Shown one piece after another: positions 35,079 through 48,633 of a stretch of DNA of 64,000 bases. Source of the stretch: Ascidia mentula (Eukaryota > Chordata > Ascidiacea > Phlebobranchia > Ascidiidae); NCBI GenBank assembly GCA_947561715.1, contig OX387197.1, positions 1,493,001 through 1,557,000 on the forward strand, in the 5' to 3' direction. Below the pieces are notes generated by a model. That model saw nothing but the letters and a program-made list of their open reading frames with translations, was not told the origin of the DNA and did not search any database. The first letter of the stretch is position 1. Each line of letters starts with the position of its first letter. Made by a program: the position numbers and the translations under genes.

Positions 35079-38000
35079 ATGAAGCGAACACAAGAAGAAA
35101 TAAACTTGCATCACCAGAAAGTGATGAATTTTTTAAACAAGTAAGTTTAATTGATGCAGATTTGCTGAAGTTAAACGATTGATATTTTAGTGACAGAAAA
35201 GAAACAAAACGATTTTGCAACAGAACACTTTGTTCCCAAGGTGAAAACTATTCAATTCATGATGCTGTTGTTTGTTCTATGTCAGATTATTTTAATGCTT
35301 TACTTGGTGTTGAGGTAAGTGTGTTTGTTATGTAGAAATAATATGAAACCTGAGTGTTTGTCATATAGTTGTCCCCTGGCCGTAAATACATTGCTGCAAT
35401 CAAACAAAAAATTAATTTACACAACAACAACAGTTCTTCGCTTAATTAATTTAGCTTGTTGACAAAACTCATAGGTCATGTGGTATAGTATCTTAACAAT
35501 TGAGCAACAAACCATAATATTTTATACCTGTCTTTTGTGAACATACGTACCCAGAGTTGTTCATCCCTTTAGTTTACACCAGGCCTCCATAACACATGGC
35601 TCCATCCCGACATCCAGCTCATGTTTTGACACAATTGGCTCAGTTGCAACAGTTTAGTCTAGTGTTTGCATATCTGATAAGCATTTGTTTGAGTTGTTAC
35701 AATTTTAAGGTTTAAATTTTTAAGATGTTAAGGTGGTTTTTGTTATTACTCGACGATTACATTGGCTTAACTTTTGCAACTATGCAAGAATGCAACTTAC
35801 TAGATTGATTTATTTTTTGCTATAGCCCTTGTGATGTTTTTATTTGAACAGGACTGATATATGTTATTATATGTAAATCACATGCCATATTCCTTCACCA
35901 GCAAAGTTGTAAATTTTTGTCAGTTCTTTAGACCAGATTGTGTGTGTTTGTTGTGATTGGTTAACTTTGTTTTCTTATAGATGCGCGAGAAATACTCAGA
36001 TTTTATCAAGGTTGACAATATTCCACCAAAAAGACTGGAAAGTGTATTGGATTATATTTACACTGGTGATATTGAAGTAACAGAGAAAAATGTGTTGGAA
36101 GTGTTGGAAGATGCTGATTATACACAGATGGAAGGTATGCAAGTTTTAATCTTTACTGATGTTAATGTGTTAGGAGTGATTATTTCAATATATATGTTCT
36201 ACATGTGTATTTATTTATTTGCAAACATGACAATTTTGCATATTTTAGGTTAAAATTTTTGTGTTTGACTATAACCACGTTGTTGACACCAGGGACAAGG
36301 GGCAAAGATTATTTGTGATTAATGGAGAAGTGAGCACAGATATCACTTCTGAATTAGATGTGGCTCAATTTTGTTTTGTCCACACTTTTCAGAATTGAAG
36401 TCATTTTGTTGTCGAGTCATCCTTAAAATGATTTCAACCGACAACTGTTTGAAGCTAAGAGCTTATGCTACTCGATACAATCTTGCTGATGTGAAAAAGA
36501 AAACAAACCAAATGATTGTTGATAACATTGCAACAGTTGTACAACATGATGATTTCATGCAACTTGATGTTGGTGACATGTCTGCAATCATCAAACAGAA
36601 AAACAAAGGGGTATTTTATGATTCATTTTCTTTGTTTTTTTCCTGTATTTAAAATCAATTTGTTTATCTATGGAAGTTGTCGGATTTAAAAGTGGGGAAA
36701 GCAAATCATCATTTTCCCACCCACAGCCATCACTTCTAGATGTTGTTTGTTCTTATTTAGTCACAAAAAGGAATAATTGCATCCCAGCAATAATTGCTGT
36801 AACTTTACAAATGTCGGTGAACTTTTCTGCATATCCGAGTTTATTTCACGGCATGGCACTACATTGTGGCACGCCGTGATGTGATATTTGCAATAAACCT
36901 AGGTTATGATCCAGGGGTTCTTATCTGCATGTTTTTCAACAACCTAATATCAAAACAGAAATGCAAGTTTTTTTGTGAAAAACATTTGTTTCTAGTAATT
37001 TTGGAAGTAATCTTTTTGTGTGACATTTTAAGTTTCTGTTCATATTCTTTGGTTTAAATTTACATAAATTGTTACTGATGCTGCCAGGCATATTTATTGC
37101 TGAATACTGCCCTTCTGGCAAAATTTACAGTTTGGTGCAGACATATCATATTATTAACCTTTTCATGGTAGCTTGCCTTTTTATTACATATTAGTTGTTG
37201 AATGTAGATGGAAGAAGCTGTTTTTACTGGAATGGTTCGATGGGTCAATTTCAATCCTTCCCATCGAGAGGATTTGTTTGTGAATCTTTTCTCACAACTT
37301 GATCTTTCATCTATTTCAACTCAGTTTCTTGCAACTACAGTTAGAAATGAAGTGAATTGTTTAGAGTTAGTATAAATATAATGGGTTTAGAGGTTTTATT
37401 CCTTTCAGCCTCTTGTGAGAAGAAATAATGAATGTTGTCATGCAGTCATGGATGTTTTATCAATGAACTTTGAAAAGCCAGGAACAAGTGGAAAAGCAAC
37501 TTCTGTCCAAAAAGGTGTGATGTTAGGGATACTTTTCTGTAGGTTGAGATTAAATAAAGATCTCAAACTAAATCTAAACTGACTAATATAGAAAAATGTG
37601 CTTCACCAAAAAAGTATTGAAAAAATACTGGTGTCGAAGACAGTGTTCCAACAAATTTGTTAGTTTCATAAATGTAATTAAAAACTTAACTGAAGCTTGT
37701 GCAACGAACATACTAACGCCATTAAAAAGATTGAACAAAGCAACAACTTCACTTGAATGGGAAATATGTTTCCATTGTTATCACCATAATTATTTATTTT
37801 ATACAAACAAAAACCATAACAACCCATGTTTATGTTGCAGATTTGTCAGGATTTCTTCTCATTGGTGGCAATAAACCAAAACGAGATTGTGTGAAATGGA
37901 ATGTTACCACAAAACAACATGAACATTACCCAGTATGTACATTGCTTGCTGTCGTATCGTTTTGCTTATTTATCATATTTTCCCATAAACATAAATGGTT

Positions 38001-40416
38001 TTTGTATGTTCAAGTAAATGTAAATTTGAACTAAAGTTACCAAGACAGCAAATGTCCATTAACATTCAGGATTAAATGCAAGAAAAATAATGCAACATGC
38101 CCTGGTTTAGTGTCAGTGCCATTGACTCAACAAAATATATTACTAGTTTTTAGATGAGACTTTCTATTATTTAGTGAAACATTTTGATCACTTTGCCTTG
38201 ATGTTTTGGTTTATTGTCATCAAATCTTGTTAAGAAAATGATCACAGACAGAATGAACTCAACTTCAGTCAAATTTGGTGAAAGTGTTTATGTAATGGGT
38301 GGAGAAGGTCCAACACAAAGTTGTGAGATGTTGAATTTGGAGGAAAGTAAAAACTGGGTACAAATTGCTGATTTATCGGAAGGTCGACGTTATGTTGCAT
38401 CTGCTGTTGTTGGAGGTTGGTGTTGTTGTTTCTGAAATTGTTGATCACTAAACCAGGGGCTGTTCCAGGAATAAAGGATTGGGGAAGCCCCCCTCACAAA
38501 TTGTCATGGCAATAAAAAGTAACGCGGTGGCAGACAAAGGGTTTTGTTAATATTTATTTCCGTTCATCACTAGTGTGTCTTTGTGTGGTTTATGACTATC
38601 TTCTCATCTCTCAACCAACTCATTCTTGTTGCTCTCCATAACTTTTGTTAGTAATAACCCAGAGAAAATTTTTGAATTCTGCCATGATTGCATTTGCGAA
38701 TTTTTTTGTACTTTTAACAGTATTATTGACACTTTACTGACAAGTTACCAATTCTTAAACAGAAAGTTGTTCAACTATGTTTTTGGAAACTTATAGTAAA
38801 TATTTAGTAAATATTTAGATGTTGATCAACAATTATCACTTTTATGGACAACCTTGTTTTCACTAATTACAAACAAATTTAGATGACTTGTATCTCACGG
38901 GCGGTCAAGGAAACCAAGGAACATTCTCATCAACTTTGTGTTATTCTGTACAAGAAGACAGATGGAGAAGTGGTTTCGACATATTACAACCAAGATATGG
39001 ACATGGAATGTGTTCAATTGACAGTAAGAATACATTTGAGTTTATTTTTGTATTAGATTAGTCTTATTACTGGACCCAGCTCCAAATAGTTGGCATGCAT
39101 TTGAAACAATAACATAATTAACCGTAAACCATAAATTAAAGTAATCAGTAAATCCACTCTATTTACCCCAACAATATTCACTTTTGGACATGAAAATGTT
39201 GTGAAACGCCGACCTTAAACTTACCAGAAATGCAGGAAATATTCCATCTTTATTTTGTAGTTCTTTATTGCATGAATATTAACCATAATATTGATTAATT
39301 TCAATCAAAACCTTGATTTAAAGCTGATCGCTTATTTGTACGTCAAGAAACGCAGAGCTTACCTCATTGCTTGTTACGTAACATTACTACAAAATGTTAT
39401 AGGACGTCTCAATTAATATTAATAAGCGATTTTAAAAATTTTTTCAGATGTTTTGTTTTTTGTGGGCGGGAGGGATGATGGCAGACAACCCTTACAATCA
39501 TGTGAATTCCGTGATGTTCGTGTTGGAACCTCCACAAGAATCGCTTCTCTCAATGAAGCAAGAGGTTATTCAGCATGTGAAGAAATTGAAGGGAAGATCT
39601 ATGCAATTGGTTAGTGATGAAAAGTTAAGTAATAAAATTAACAGGAAGTGGTTTTAAAGGAAACTTTACAAAATACAAATTCTTATTCGTCACCTGTAAA
39701 TGTATCACGTGATAAATATAATGAAGTTTCCTGAAAAGAATCCTAAACATAAAAACTGGTAGATATAACTATAAAGTATTAACCTAAAAACAATAAAAAG
39801 TTTTACTTTAAATCTGACAGGAGGTTATGGTCTTGACTACCTGCAAACAGTTGAAGAATACGAACCTAGAGTCAACAAATGGAAACATGTTTCTCCTCTC
39901 CTAAATCCTCGTTGGCGTCACTCTGCTTGTGTTATTGATGGGAGGATTTATGTTGTGGGTGGATCGAAGTAAGAATGGCCACTATGACGTCACTATAATC
40001 CACTGTTTCCCGTTTTATGTGAAAATGTAAATGTTGAGTAACTGGGACAAGTGGGATATACGATGTTATACTTAATAAACAACATTCATAAAATGTTTGT
40101 TAAAATTAAACTTAAAACACTTTGCTTTACACAAGGTTGTATGTGTGGTTTGGTTTAGTGGTGAAGGGGTCTGCGGGTGTACGTTGGTTTGTTTTAGTTA
40201 ACTTATAAAATTTAATTTCAGTGAAAAATGTTATAGAAAACTTGCCTGTGTTTGTTGTGTGCCTGATTCATGAAACTGTAGGTATCATGTTTGTTTTATA
40301 GAAACTGGATTGATGGACTGACATCAGTTGAAGTTTACGATCCAACCTCAGATGTCTGGACACATGCTTTTGATCTTGACAAACCAGTTAATGATGCGAC
40401 TGTTGTTGCTGTTTAA
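35079..40416 (+). CDS. BTB-BACK-Kelch protein (KLHL-like), copy 2, intact
   Basis: Twelve exons join in phase to 548 codons: 35079-35140, 35191-35314, 35981-36134, 36393-36610, 37208-37351, 37409-37514, 37841-37932, 38235-38415, 38883-39023, 39448-39609, 39821-39968 and 40302-40416. Residues 1-113 form the BTB domain (FCNRTLCSQGENYSIHDAVV, then RLESVLDYIYTGDIEV). The BACK domain follows (FCCRVILKMISTDNCLKLRA, then EEAVFTGMVRWVNFNPSHRE). From about residue 270 six kelch blades follow, with GG doublets in LLIGGNK, VMGGEG, LTGGQG, FFVGGRD and YVVGGSK. KLHL proteins are typically adaptors of Cullin-3 ubiquitin ligases in the cytoplasm; substrate and pathway cannot be inferred. The orthologue within the KLHL family is not assigned. 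AATAAA follows at 40480. Confidence 0.92.
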
Positions 40417-40479
40417 TACGTTTCCATATTTGGTTGTAGTTGATATTTAACTGAGATTGATCACTGGCAAAGATGCTCA

Positions 40480-40485
40480 AATAAA
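40480..40485 (+). terminator. Polyadenylation signal AATAAA, kelch copy 2
   Basis: AATAAA lies 63 bp after the stop, at the position conserved in copy 1. Confidence 0.65.
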
Positions 40486-42763
40486 AGTTTTTATGTAAAA
40501 TATCGTTTTATGCAACTTTAACCAGTTTTTTTAAAATCATGTATTTGTGTTTGCAAATCCGCAAAATAGCAATTATTCCTTTTGTCGATTTCCAACGTGA
40601 TTCTGCTACGAATTTATAATTCCAATACTACAATAGGTGAAGGTTTTGCATTATGCTCAATACATGTGTGCCTTAAGCATCTTGTTTTCCCTTGTGAATA
40701 TCAAGTGCTAATCCACGCTATATGAAGTCCAATGCAGTCTGTTGCAACCTTCACATGGGCGCCTGACTCGATAAACCTTTTGGTTTTATCGGTGCCCAAA
40801 CTATTTTATGTTTCATGTTCATGTACGTTGTAACTTGTGAAAATAAAATAGGTTTGATTTTGTCAATAATTTGGTCTTCGTGGAAGGGAGTGATTTTTTT
40901 TAAGTGCGTGACCCCTACCATGCAGGTCTGGTTTTGTAAAAATTCGTTTAAATTTGTTATTAAAAACCCCCTCCCCCGGAATATAAGATAAAAACAGCCA
41001 CTACTTCAGGATAAATAAACAAGCATGTATAAAGCAAAATTTACGTTTAGCGAATGCATAAATTATCGATGAACATTAGTACGAAACACCAAAAGCGACA
41101 ATTTACTTTTAGGCGAAGAAAAACGTGAGGAGTTAACGGCAAACCTGGATTTGGTGAGAGCTTTTTTTGTGGTCATCAGCCCTTGATCGTGTGAAAAATG
41201 ACTATTTTTCATACAACTTTACAAAAAATCGCAAATATTAATATCTTGTGCGTGACTTTATAAACTAACTTAGAGAATTAGGAGAACAAATTTGGTTACA
41301 TTGCCTTCTGATTCACATGCTGCGATTTCATATATACTTACAAGGCAATAAAATTATATTCTTTGACAATTTCTGCTTTGCCTAAACGCAATTAGTTACC
41401 GCTTCACTAAACGCAAAACTCCCATCTATAAACACCAGCAACGCATTTTCAGCCAATCTTTACATTAAATTGCATGTGACGCGGATAAATAAAACATTTT
41501 AATAATTAAAATAAGAGATGGTTATAACTTGAAAGAATTTTTTTGGTAAAACAAGCAGATTGATGCGGCGACCGGCTTTTGAGATACAGCTGATCAAAGT
41601 CGCATTCTTGCCGCTGCGAACGAAATCGTGCGAAAGCGAGAATATTGTTGTGTGACGTCATAGAAGGCGCTTCAGTCGTGCGAGTGCTGGCAGCAAGCCT
41701 TGTGCATAGGAATGGAAAACGTTGTAAACCTGGTTTAGTATAGTTTTGCATTAAACAGGGGACAACAAGTGAGCAAGTGCAACAAACGGATTTCGATGTT
41801 AATTTGAGCTGCAGATAGATGGCCGCTATTTCGACCTATGAAGTCTTATGTAGTTGCATAATAATAAAACAGTTTACTGGGACAGGGTGTTCTTGTGGTT
41901 AAAGCTTTTGTGGTTGCTAACGTGATGCATGAACTTTTAAAAACACTACAGAAACAATAAACCGTCAATTAAGCAAAAGATAGAAGTAATTCTTTGCTTG
42001 GCAGTTGCGTTACCTACGAATTCGTGTCATAAATGATTAGATTAATTCGCCACAATCAACCACTATAACGCCCGTTAGATGCTCCCCGGTTCGTGGAGCG
42101 GAACGTCACACGAGGGAACGGTTAAAACGCGCCTCCTGAACTTCCTCCGAATATATTCGCAGTTTTTTATTCGGACAAAGAAGACGGTTTCTGTACAAAA
42201 TGCATCACATCAACAAATGTACTTTAAATTTACAATCAATACAGGCTCACCAACTGTTTTCGGAACCGGCATGCAAACGAATAAATTGCTGGTTCAGTGT
42301 TACGCCTAAACAAAGATGCAATGTATAGTCACAAATACCCGTTACGACGTTACACACAATGCTTACCAATTGTTGTGACAACAAACCACAAACACCGCTT
42401 GAATAAATGGCACGAACACTCTAAGAATAAACAAAGCAGTGTAAGTAACTTGTCTTGGCTCATTTACCCAAGGTACAACGAATGGCATCTTAAGCCATTG
42501 CGTTCAAATAGCAATCAAGGTTAACGATAATACAGTTTATCCAATACGCATAAGCAACTCACCGATAATTAAGCTCTTTGCGACATAGAACCGTGCTCCA
42601 CGGAAGTCAGACACAAAAAAGGACTTAACCACGTTTTCAGTCCAACAAAACTACCCGTTAACTGTTACGTCACAAACTACAATAGACTGCAACAATTATA
42701 GCAGTGAAAGGAAAAAAGGCACATAAATAGAAATCAGGTAATTGCTGGCAAATAAGATGTAAC
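40486..42763. other. Spacer C2, no gene
   Basis: This matches spacer C1 (26957-29247) with small indels; for example, C1 has about 70 bp extra near 28410-28485. No conserved coding frame is present. Confidence 0.5.
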
Positions 42764-43687
42764 ATACCCCCCCACAATGTACGAATACAAGGAGTACATG
42801 TCAACACAACAAACAAACATCGGACAGTAATTGCGAAACAGTTCACTAGCAACTAATCACGCATCGCGACGTCGCGGCACAATAAGCACAATTTTGCGAT
42901 TGGGCGTTTTAACGCACCAGTGTGAGTCTTCACGATCACCTGACGCACAACTCCTTTCCGATCAGGAAGTTCCTCAACCACTCGACCCAGGAGCAACTTG
43001 CTCCGGGGCTGGTTGTCATCCGCCACAAGAACCACGTCATTTACCATAAAAATTCGAATGTCCACTTGCCCACTTCGATCTGGGCATGAGCGTAGGCAGG
43101 TACTCGCGAGACCATCGCCTCCAAAACTGATCGGCCAGGTATTGTACCTGGCGCCACCGGTTTTGATGGTAACAGTCCTTCCCCGTGAACAATCCTGGGG
43201 GCATATTCGGCGCTGCACGTTGCAGCAGCAAATGATTGGGAGTAAAGGGCTCCTCATCCTTCGGATCGAACGTCACTGGGACAGACAACGTCTGTTCCGA
43301 GAGCAGGGCGTTGAGAATTTTGCGCACAGCAGAGCGTATCATGCGCTCCCATACCCCACCCATGTGGCTGGCAGTGGGGGGATTAAAACTCCATGCAATT
43401 TCGCGTTGTTGCAGATATTGGTGAATCTGCTGTTGGTTCCGCTTCTTCAGTTCTTCACGCAGGATACGCTCGGCTCCGGCGAAATTCGTGCCGTTGTCGC
43501 TGAAGATCTGGTTTGGACGTCCACGACGACCGATGAACCGTCGAAGGGCTCCAATGAAGGAGTCGGTCGACAATGAATAGGCTATCTTGATATGTACGGC
43601 CCTGGTGGAGAAACAAGTAAAGATACAACCGTACCTCTTTACCTCACTTCGCCCTTGCTTCACAAGAAAGGGTCCGAATACTGAATG
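42764..43687 (-). mobile_element. BEL/Pao remnant (integrase end and LTR start), copy 2
   Basis: This is a paralogue of 29248-30187, carried along by the segmental duplication. It has the same integrase motifs ([28 protein letters not shown]). It has an in-frame loss of about 60 bp after LLSEQTLS, a 3-bp insertion (RSAVRK), and a longer 3' end than copy 1. In this copy the integrase frame stays open from 43690 to about 43037. Confidence 0.8.
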
Positions 43688-44123
43688 CATTCTGGCTCTG
43701 CTGCCAATTCATCTTTCTGAAACATCGTTTGAGTCGTGTTTTGCTCAGTTTATATCATGAAGACTGGAGCGATTTCAAGCGCAATGTGTACTTTTGCCTT
43801 AATACAAAATCACACGCACCGTTTGTATTTTCGCTGTAGCGACACAATTCTATTCTAATGCCGTTATTCGTGAACTAAATTTCCCTATGTTTATTTCGTA
43901 CAATTCCAGTTTTGTGCATATATTCCCATGGCAATGTTCAATTCCAAGTGCCCTTGTTAAAAGTTTGGTAAAACAAATTTAATATAGGATTCGGTGATGA
44001 TATTCGGATACGGTTTGATTCCAAATAAATAATAACCTCGTGTTTTGGCTGATTACCTGAGGTTTGAACTAAGTTGGCTACATTTACTATTAACATCTTT
44101 TCCTATACTGCTATAATTTAGAG

Positions 44124-45106
44124 CAGTGGTTCTTAAACTTTCTTGGTCGCGGCCCCAAGACATTTTCTGTTAAATCTTGCGTTCCCAACTCCACGAAAAA
44201 ATCCTATTCAAAAACATTTTCTTATTCGTGTTTAATATCACTCATCGATGAGAGGGATAGGGGATGTTTATTACGTGGTTAAGTGAAAGACAATTCACAC
44301 CGCGGGTCTGCTGTACAGTCGGGTTTGTTCCGTGCTTTTGTCTTCCCACTCACAAGTGCAAAACAACCAGACATTAATCTAAAACTACTATTGTCAACAT
44401 AATGAACATTATCGCGTCACAGTTATTTAAATTTAAGACAATCCCTTGCTAGTGGCGCTTTTTCGATGAACCACTGCAGCGAAACTTTGTGATTAAATGT
44501 CATTTTTGTGTTAAATTGTGAAATTCGATTACTTCGCGTACGTACGCATCTGTTATTTTTTGTGTTAATCAATTCGTTCTCTACGACAGATGGGTTAATC
44601 TCGAACATATGTGCTGATCGGATTTAGTTTTAATTTCACATTGACTTTTTATAATAATCCGTCCATATTCGCATTTTTCTCATTTCGATGATGTTATAAA
44701 TACCGCCACACAGCCTTAAGCTAGGGAGAGGAAACGAGAAAACGGACTGAGCGAGACAAAAGCAATTGAAGTATAACTCTCGTCGTTGCATTTAACGTTG
44801 TTTGTTTTGAAACAAGGTATGTTTGTTTAGCGTTTTATGTTTTGATTAAAAAGTCGCAAAGATAGTTTTTTGGCAGATGTTTTTATAGACTTAGGAGTCA
44901 GATACACGGCGTGTTCATTTCTCTGCAAACGGTCCCTGCAAGACCAAATCTTCGCTCAAATTAATCGTAAGATTTTTGAAAACTGAAATACTAAACATGG
45001 ATAGATTGCTGCTTGGTCGCTAGACGGGTATTCGAAAAATTTGAGGTCCCCCTTGTCAACCTTCCACGGCCCTCTAGCGGCCGCGCTCCCAGTTTAAGAA
45101 CTCTTG
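44124..45106. mobile_element. 983-bp non-autonomous hAT-like element, copy 2
   Basis: This is a paralogue of 30597-31574 at the equivalent site, with the same ends and flanks (ATTTAGAG and ATTTAGAC). It is not a separate transposition; it was duplicated with the module. Confidence 0.85.
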
Positions 45107-45151
45107 ATTTAGACAATATTAAGGCGTGCTATTCAAATTGCTGGGCCGACC

Positions 45152-45875
45152 TTTTTGGACATCGCCAGGTTCATCAACATTTGTAGAAACGGACCGGTTG
45201 GGTTCAGTGCCTTCAGTAAGTTTTTATTGACAAACGAATATAAAATACACAAGCATGGAGTCAATAATATGAATTTTGTGATCATGTCAACCTCAAGTTT
45301 GTGAGGATATCATCCTCATCTTCCCATCATCTTCGTTTCAGGGAAGAAGGTGAGTGAGGAACAGGAGACGGAACTTTACACGTTCGAACAACATGTCCTC
45401 CAGAAGATGATGAAGAAGAAGGAAGAAGAAGACAAAGACGAACATCTCATGACAATGATCGTTGAGCAGTAAGTTGGTTAGGATTCGAATCCACACAACA
45501 ATGACTTTAAACCGATTCTTCTGGATCAAACGTTTGCGTTGAAAGAACTTGATTTAATCCACAACAAATCGTAAAGCTTTGTAGGATTTGCTTTAAAACT
45601 GATGAATTTCTGCCGCAAAGCCTTAGTCCTATCTTTAATCTCACTAAACAAGTCCTTGCATTGGCATGTTTTATTTCAAGTAGCCGTGGTTCCTATATCA
45701 TAGAAGATGTTGTTTATGCTTCGATCCCACTAAAAGTATGATTCGCCCTGTAACTAAATGTATTTATTTCAGGCAACAGGAATTGCAACTACAAGTGAAG
45801 CAATTATTAAACCTTGAGAAAAGCAGAAAAAGTTCGAAACTTCAAAAGGTCACAAGTTGCCCTATTACCACGTGA
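45152..45875 (+). pseudogene. TRPM-type channel, C-terminal exons, copy 3 (5'-truncated)
   Basis: The layout is the same as copy 2: a truncated first exon (to 45215), the complete coiled-coil exon 45342-45468, and the last exon 45773-45875 ending QKVTSCPITT with TGA. The exon-exon phases are kept. No membrane exons are present in this module, so no channel can be made from it alone. Confidence 0.78.
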
Positions 45876-46374
45876 GCGATGACCTTGAAGCGAGGTCAAG
45901 CAATCGTGTCTAGTGCAAGCATCACATAAATGAGGCAGCTTGGGTATTTGTAATTGCCTAAATGTCCTTTTGCCTACGCTTGTATTTCTTTGCCACTTTT
46001 CCATTTTCCGTGTTATGTAAAAATGTTTTTTTCATTTGATTGATTTCCATCATTGCTGTTACAGTCTTTTCTTTATTGTTTCTGAACTGATTTCTTTTCG
46101 AACCGGCTACATCAGTGCCTTATTACAATTTCTGTTTTCAACTTTGCGATTTTGAATGATTTCATAACTTAAACATTCTGCTTTCCTTTGTAATACTTTA
46201 AAGGGTGAACTATTTATTTAACCAGATAATAAAAATCCCGCGTGTATTTATTATCCTGACTGGAATCTAATAATTGATTTATTAACTCTTACAATGGGTT
46301 AATTACAACACACATACTTCTAGTAGTTGGAAGTTTTATCCCATCGTCTCCAACCATTTCACGTTTACAACGTT

Positions 46375-46846
46375 TCAATTATTGCACGTGGGTGATGGTA
46401 ACAACCAATGACCAATCGGAGTCACACAAATTCCACGCTAGACCATTCGGAGTACTTCCTGTACATGGGCAATAGCACGACGGCTTAACCTGAAACCTAA
46501 GAATACTTCTTAAAACCGATAATATGTTTGCAGGACAATTGTACTACTTCATGCGTGTGCAGTACAACTTACAGCTATTGTTTCTCACCTAATATAATAT
46601 GTTGGAACATTATAAGACAAGCTTTCTCAACGCGTTTGTTTCAGCTGTCCACGTGGTCAGGTAATGAACACGGTGAACCCCCAGCTAAGAAACCGTTTTC
46701 AGAATCAGAAAACTTATAGCCACCAATAATGTGACAATAAACAGGGTCGAGTTATTTTTCCATTGGTTTAGTTAAGGTAAGGTTTGCTTACCTTCCACGC
46801 CGATAAGTAGAACAGCAACCAGTAGACACGATAATAAACGTTTCAG
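46375..46846 (-). pseudogene. Sushi/CCP gene remnant, copy 3
   Basis: Exon 1 (46846-46792) is 55 nt as in copy 4, but its start codon is CTG instead of ATG. The sushi exon has lost its 5' half between about 46484 and the intron, including the splice acceptor and the first cysteines. The rest has a changed CRR region. This copy cannot make the secreted module. Confidence 0.7.
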
Positions 46847-47205
46847 TTTCTTCTCTTTACAAGTGGTGATTGAATATTGAAGTTTTATTAAAATACCAAT
46901 CGTTAGATTATGACTTGAAATAGACTAATTAGATTTTAGTAAAAATCAAAAACTTTTTAACATCCATCTTCCACATTAGCTGTAAAACCAACGGGACGTC
47001 AACTTATTGATAATGTGGTTTTTGCTGAGCTTGATATTTTAAAATCCCACGTGGTTTAAAGCAAGACATTTACTATCAGACGAAACCTTCCTGTTTTCTT
47101 GGAAGTTATCATAACGACAGCGTTGGCATTTTCTGCAACTTATTTTATTTAATTGACAAGCAGGAAACCAAAACAATAGCAATGTCGTATGTCATGTAGG
47201 TATAA

Positions 47206-47460
47206 GGACCCATGGACATGGCATATGTCATGGACAGACTCGTGCGTGGCCCATCACGACCCATGCGAGTATAAGGGACCCATGGACATGGCATATGTCA
47301 TGGAAAGACTCGTGCTTGGCCCATCACGACCCATGCGAGTATAAGGGACACATGAACATGGCATATGTCATGGACAGACTCGTGCTTGGCCCATCACGAC
47401 CCATGCGAGTATAAGGGACCCATGAACATGGCATATGTCATAGACAGACTCGTGCGTGGC
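47206..47460 (+). repeat. 70-bp tandem repeat, about 3.6 copies
   Basis: The units are 47206-47275, 47276-47345, 47346-47415 and a partial one to 47460. Each contains GGCATATGTCATGGACAGAC and GTGGCCCATCACGACCC. They differ by a few substitutions. Confidence 0.92.
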
Positions 47461-47726
47461 GGACACGCCTATGGAACGGAAGAATTTCTGTGGATAGGCT
47501 TGGTCCTATCCCCATTCTTATAAAATAGGTCCTTGCACCGACACATTTTCAAAGTCCTGGTGCTTATATTATAAGAGATGTTGTTTGCAAATATGTTCCA
47601 TTATGTTCTTCATGGAGATTTCAATGACATTGACGTTTTGGAAATAATTCCACCTGAAACTAAATATATAGATGTGGTTGTGACAGAGCAACTTGTCCAT
47701 AAATCCAACTTGAATTCTTCAGGCGA

Positions 47727-48432
47727 TGTCGCCGGTGAAGGGTCGCATGGGCGAGAACCCAACATCAAACCTTTCGACACCATATTGGCAGCAGATCCCG
47801 ACAGAACAAAATGAGACCAAAAGCCATGATCTGAGAGATCGAAAACTATGATCTATGCGAGATCACATTATGATCTGTTAGACCGAGAACCAAGATCTGT
47901 TTATTTGTGGAAACAGTCGCAAATATATAGGGATACATCTAAGACGAGAGAGAAACAAAGAGATAATTGCTGCGATTACGCGACAAAGGGGACTTAGAAG
48001 AAGTAGCGAGCATGCCATGTCGGACAACTTTATATGTGGAGGAATTGCACGCGCATGAACTTGTTTTCGGAAAACACTTGTCCGGTGGGGAAGCTATATG
48101 TAGGGAATTCGGCTTGTCATGATTCGAAACACTTTAATATTTTGTTTAAACTTGGGCTTTCTACTCTTTTACATTTACACCCGTCTTTCTGACGCCATCG
48201 CTGGTTATCTCGCTTGCGTTACGTCTTTCAACTTGCGCTACTTGTTCTAAGTCCCCTTTGTCGCGTAATCGCAGCAATTATCTCTTTGTTTCAATCTCGT
48301 CTTTGATGTATCCCTATATATTTGCGACTGTTTCCACAAATAAACAGATCTTGGTTCTCAGTCCAACGGATCATAATGTGATCTCTCTAAGATCATCATT
48401 TTCGGTCTCAGATCACGGTGTTCGGTCCCTTC
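47727..48432. mobile_element. Foldback (long inverted repeat) element
   Basis: The left arm 47880-48008 is complementary to the right arm 48236-48364, for example GCAAATATATAGGGATACAT and CGACAAAGGGGACTTAGAA. Weaker pairing extends to the ends (GCCGGTGAAGGG and CCCTTCGGCGG). The equivalent DNA in module 1 (about 6525, GGCGATTGTTTGG) is uninterrupted, so this is a discrete insertion. The central 220 bp shows no coding sequence. It fits a non-autonomous foldback DNA transposon. Confidence 0.85.
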
Positions 48433-48633
48433 GGCGGATTGTTTGGATTGTGTTGCAAACTTACAGTCTTTCTTAAACCTTAATATAAACGTCACCAACT
48501 TAACTCTATTTTGTCTTTTAATATTTGTGCTGTTCTGTGTTGCAAAATTTGTGCTATTGTTGCTTTGACGTTCTTACAGCTATGTTCGGAACTTGGCGGC
48601 AAAATTTGGTAGATGATACATCACATTCTATTG

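Larger units (their letters stand above)
31635..45150. repeat. Tandem segmental duplication, module 2
   Basis: Module 2 runs from the truncated TRPM exon (A2) through kelch copy 2 to spacer C2. The left junction fuses spacer sequence directly to the middle of a TRPM exon, and the same junction type recurs at 45150. Module 4 keeps the upstream TRPM exons instead. Boundaries are approximate. Confidence 0.85.
47139..48455. mobile_element. Insertion present in A1 and A3 but not A2, unclassified
   Basis: Module 2 reads straight from GCAACAAACTTACAG across this point (about 33760). Here about 1.3 kb intervenes, including a 70-bp tandem repeat, a short open frame starting at 47578 (MLFANMFHYVLHGDFNDIDV) and a nested foldback element. 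Module 1 retains only its right end (6466-6535). No terminal repeats or coding family are recognised. Confidence 0.5.

Noticed and set aside
47578..47814. 78-codon frame MLFANMFHYVLHGDFNDIDV
   Set aside because: Unlike any family I recognise, it runs into the foldback element; only its tail is shared with module 1. It is noted under the unclassified insertion.
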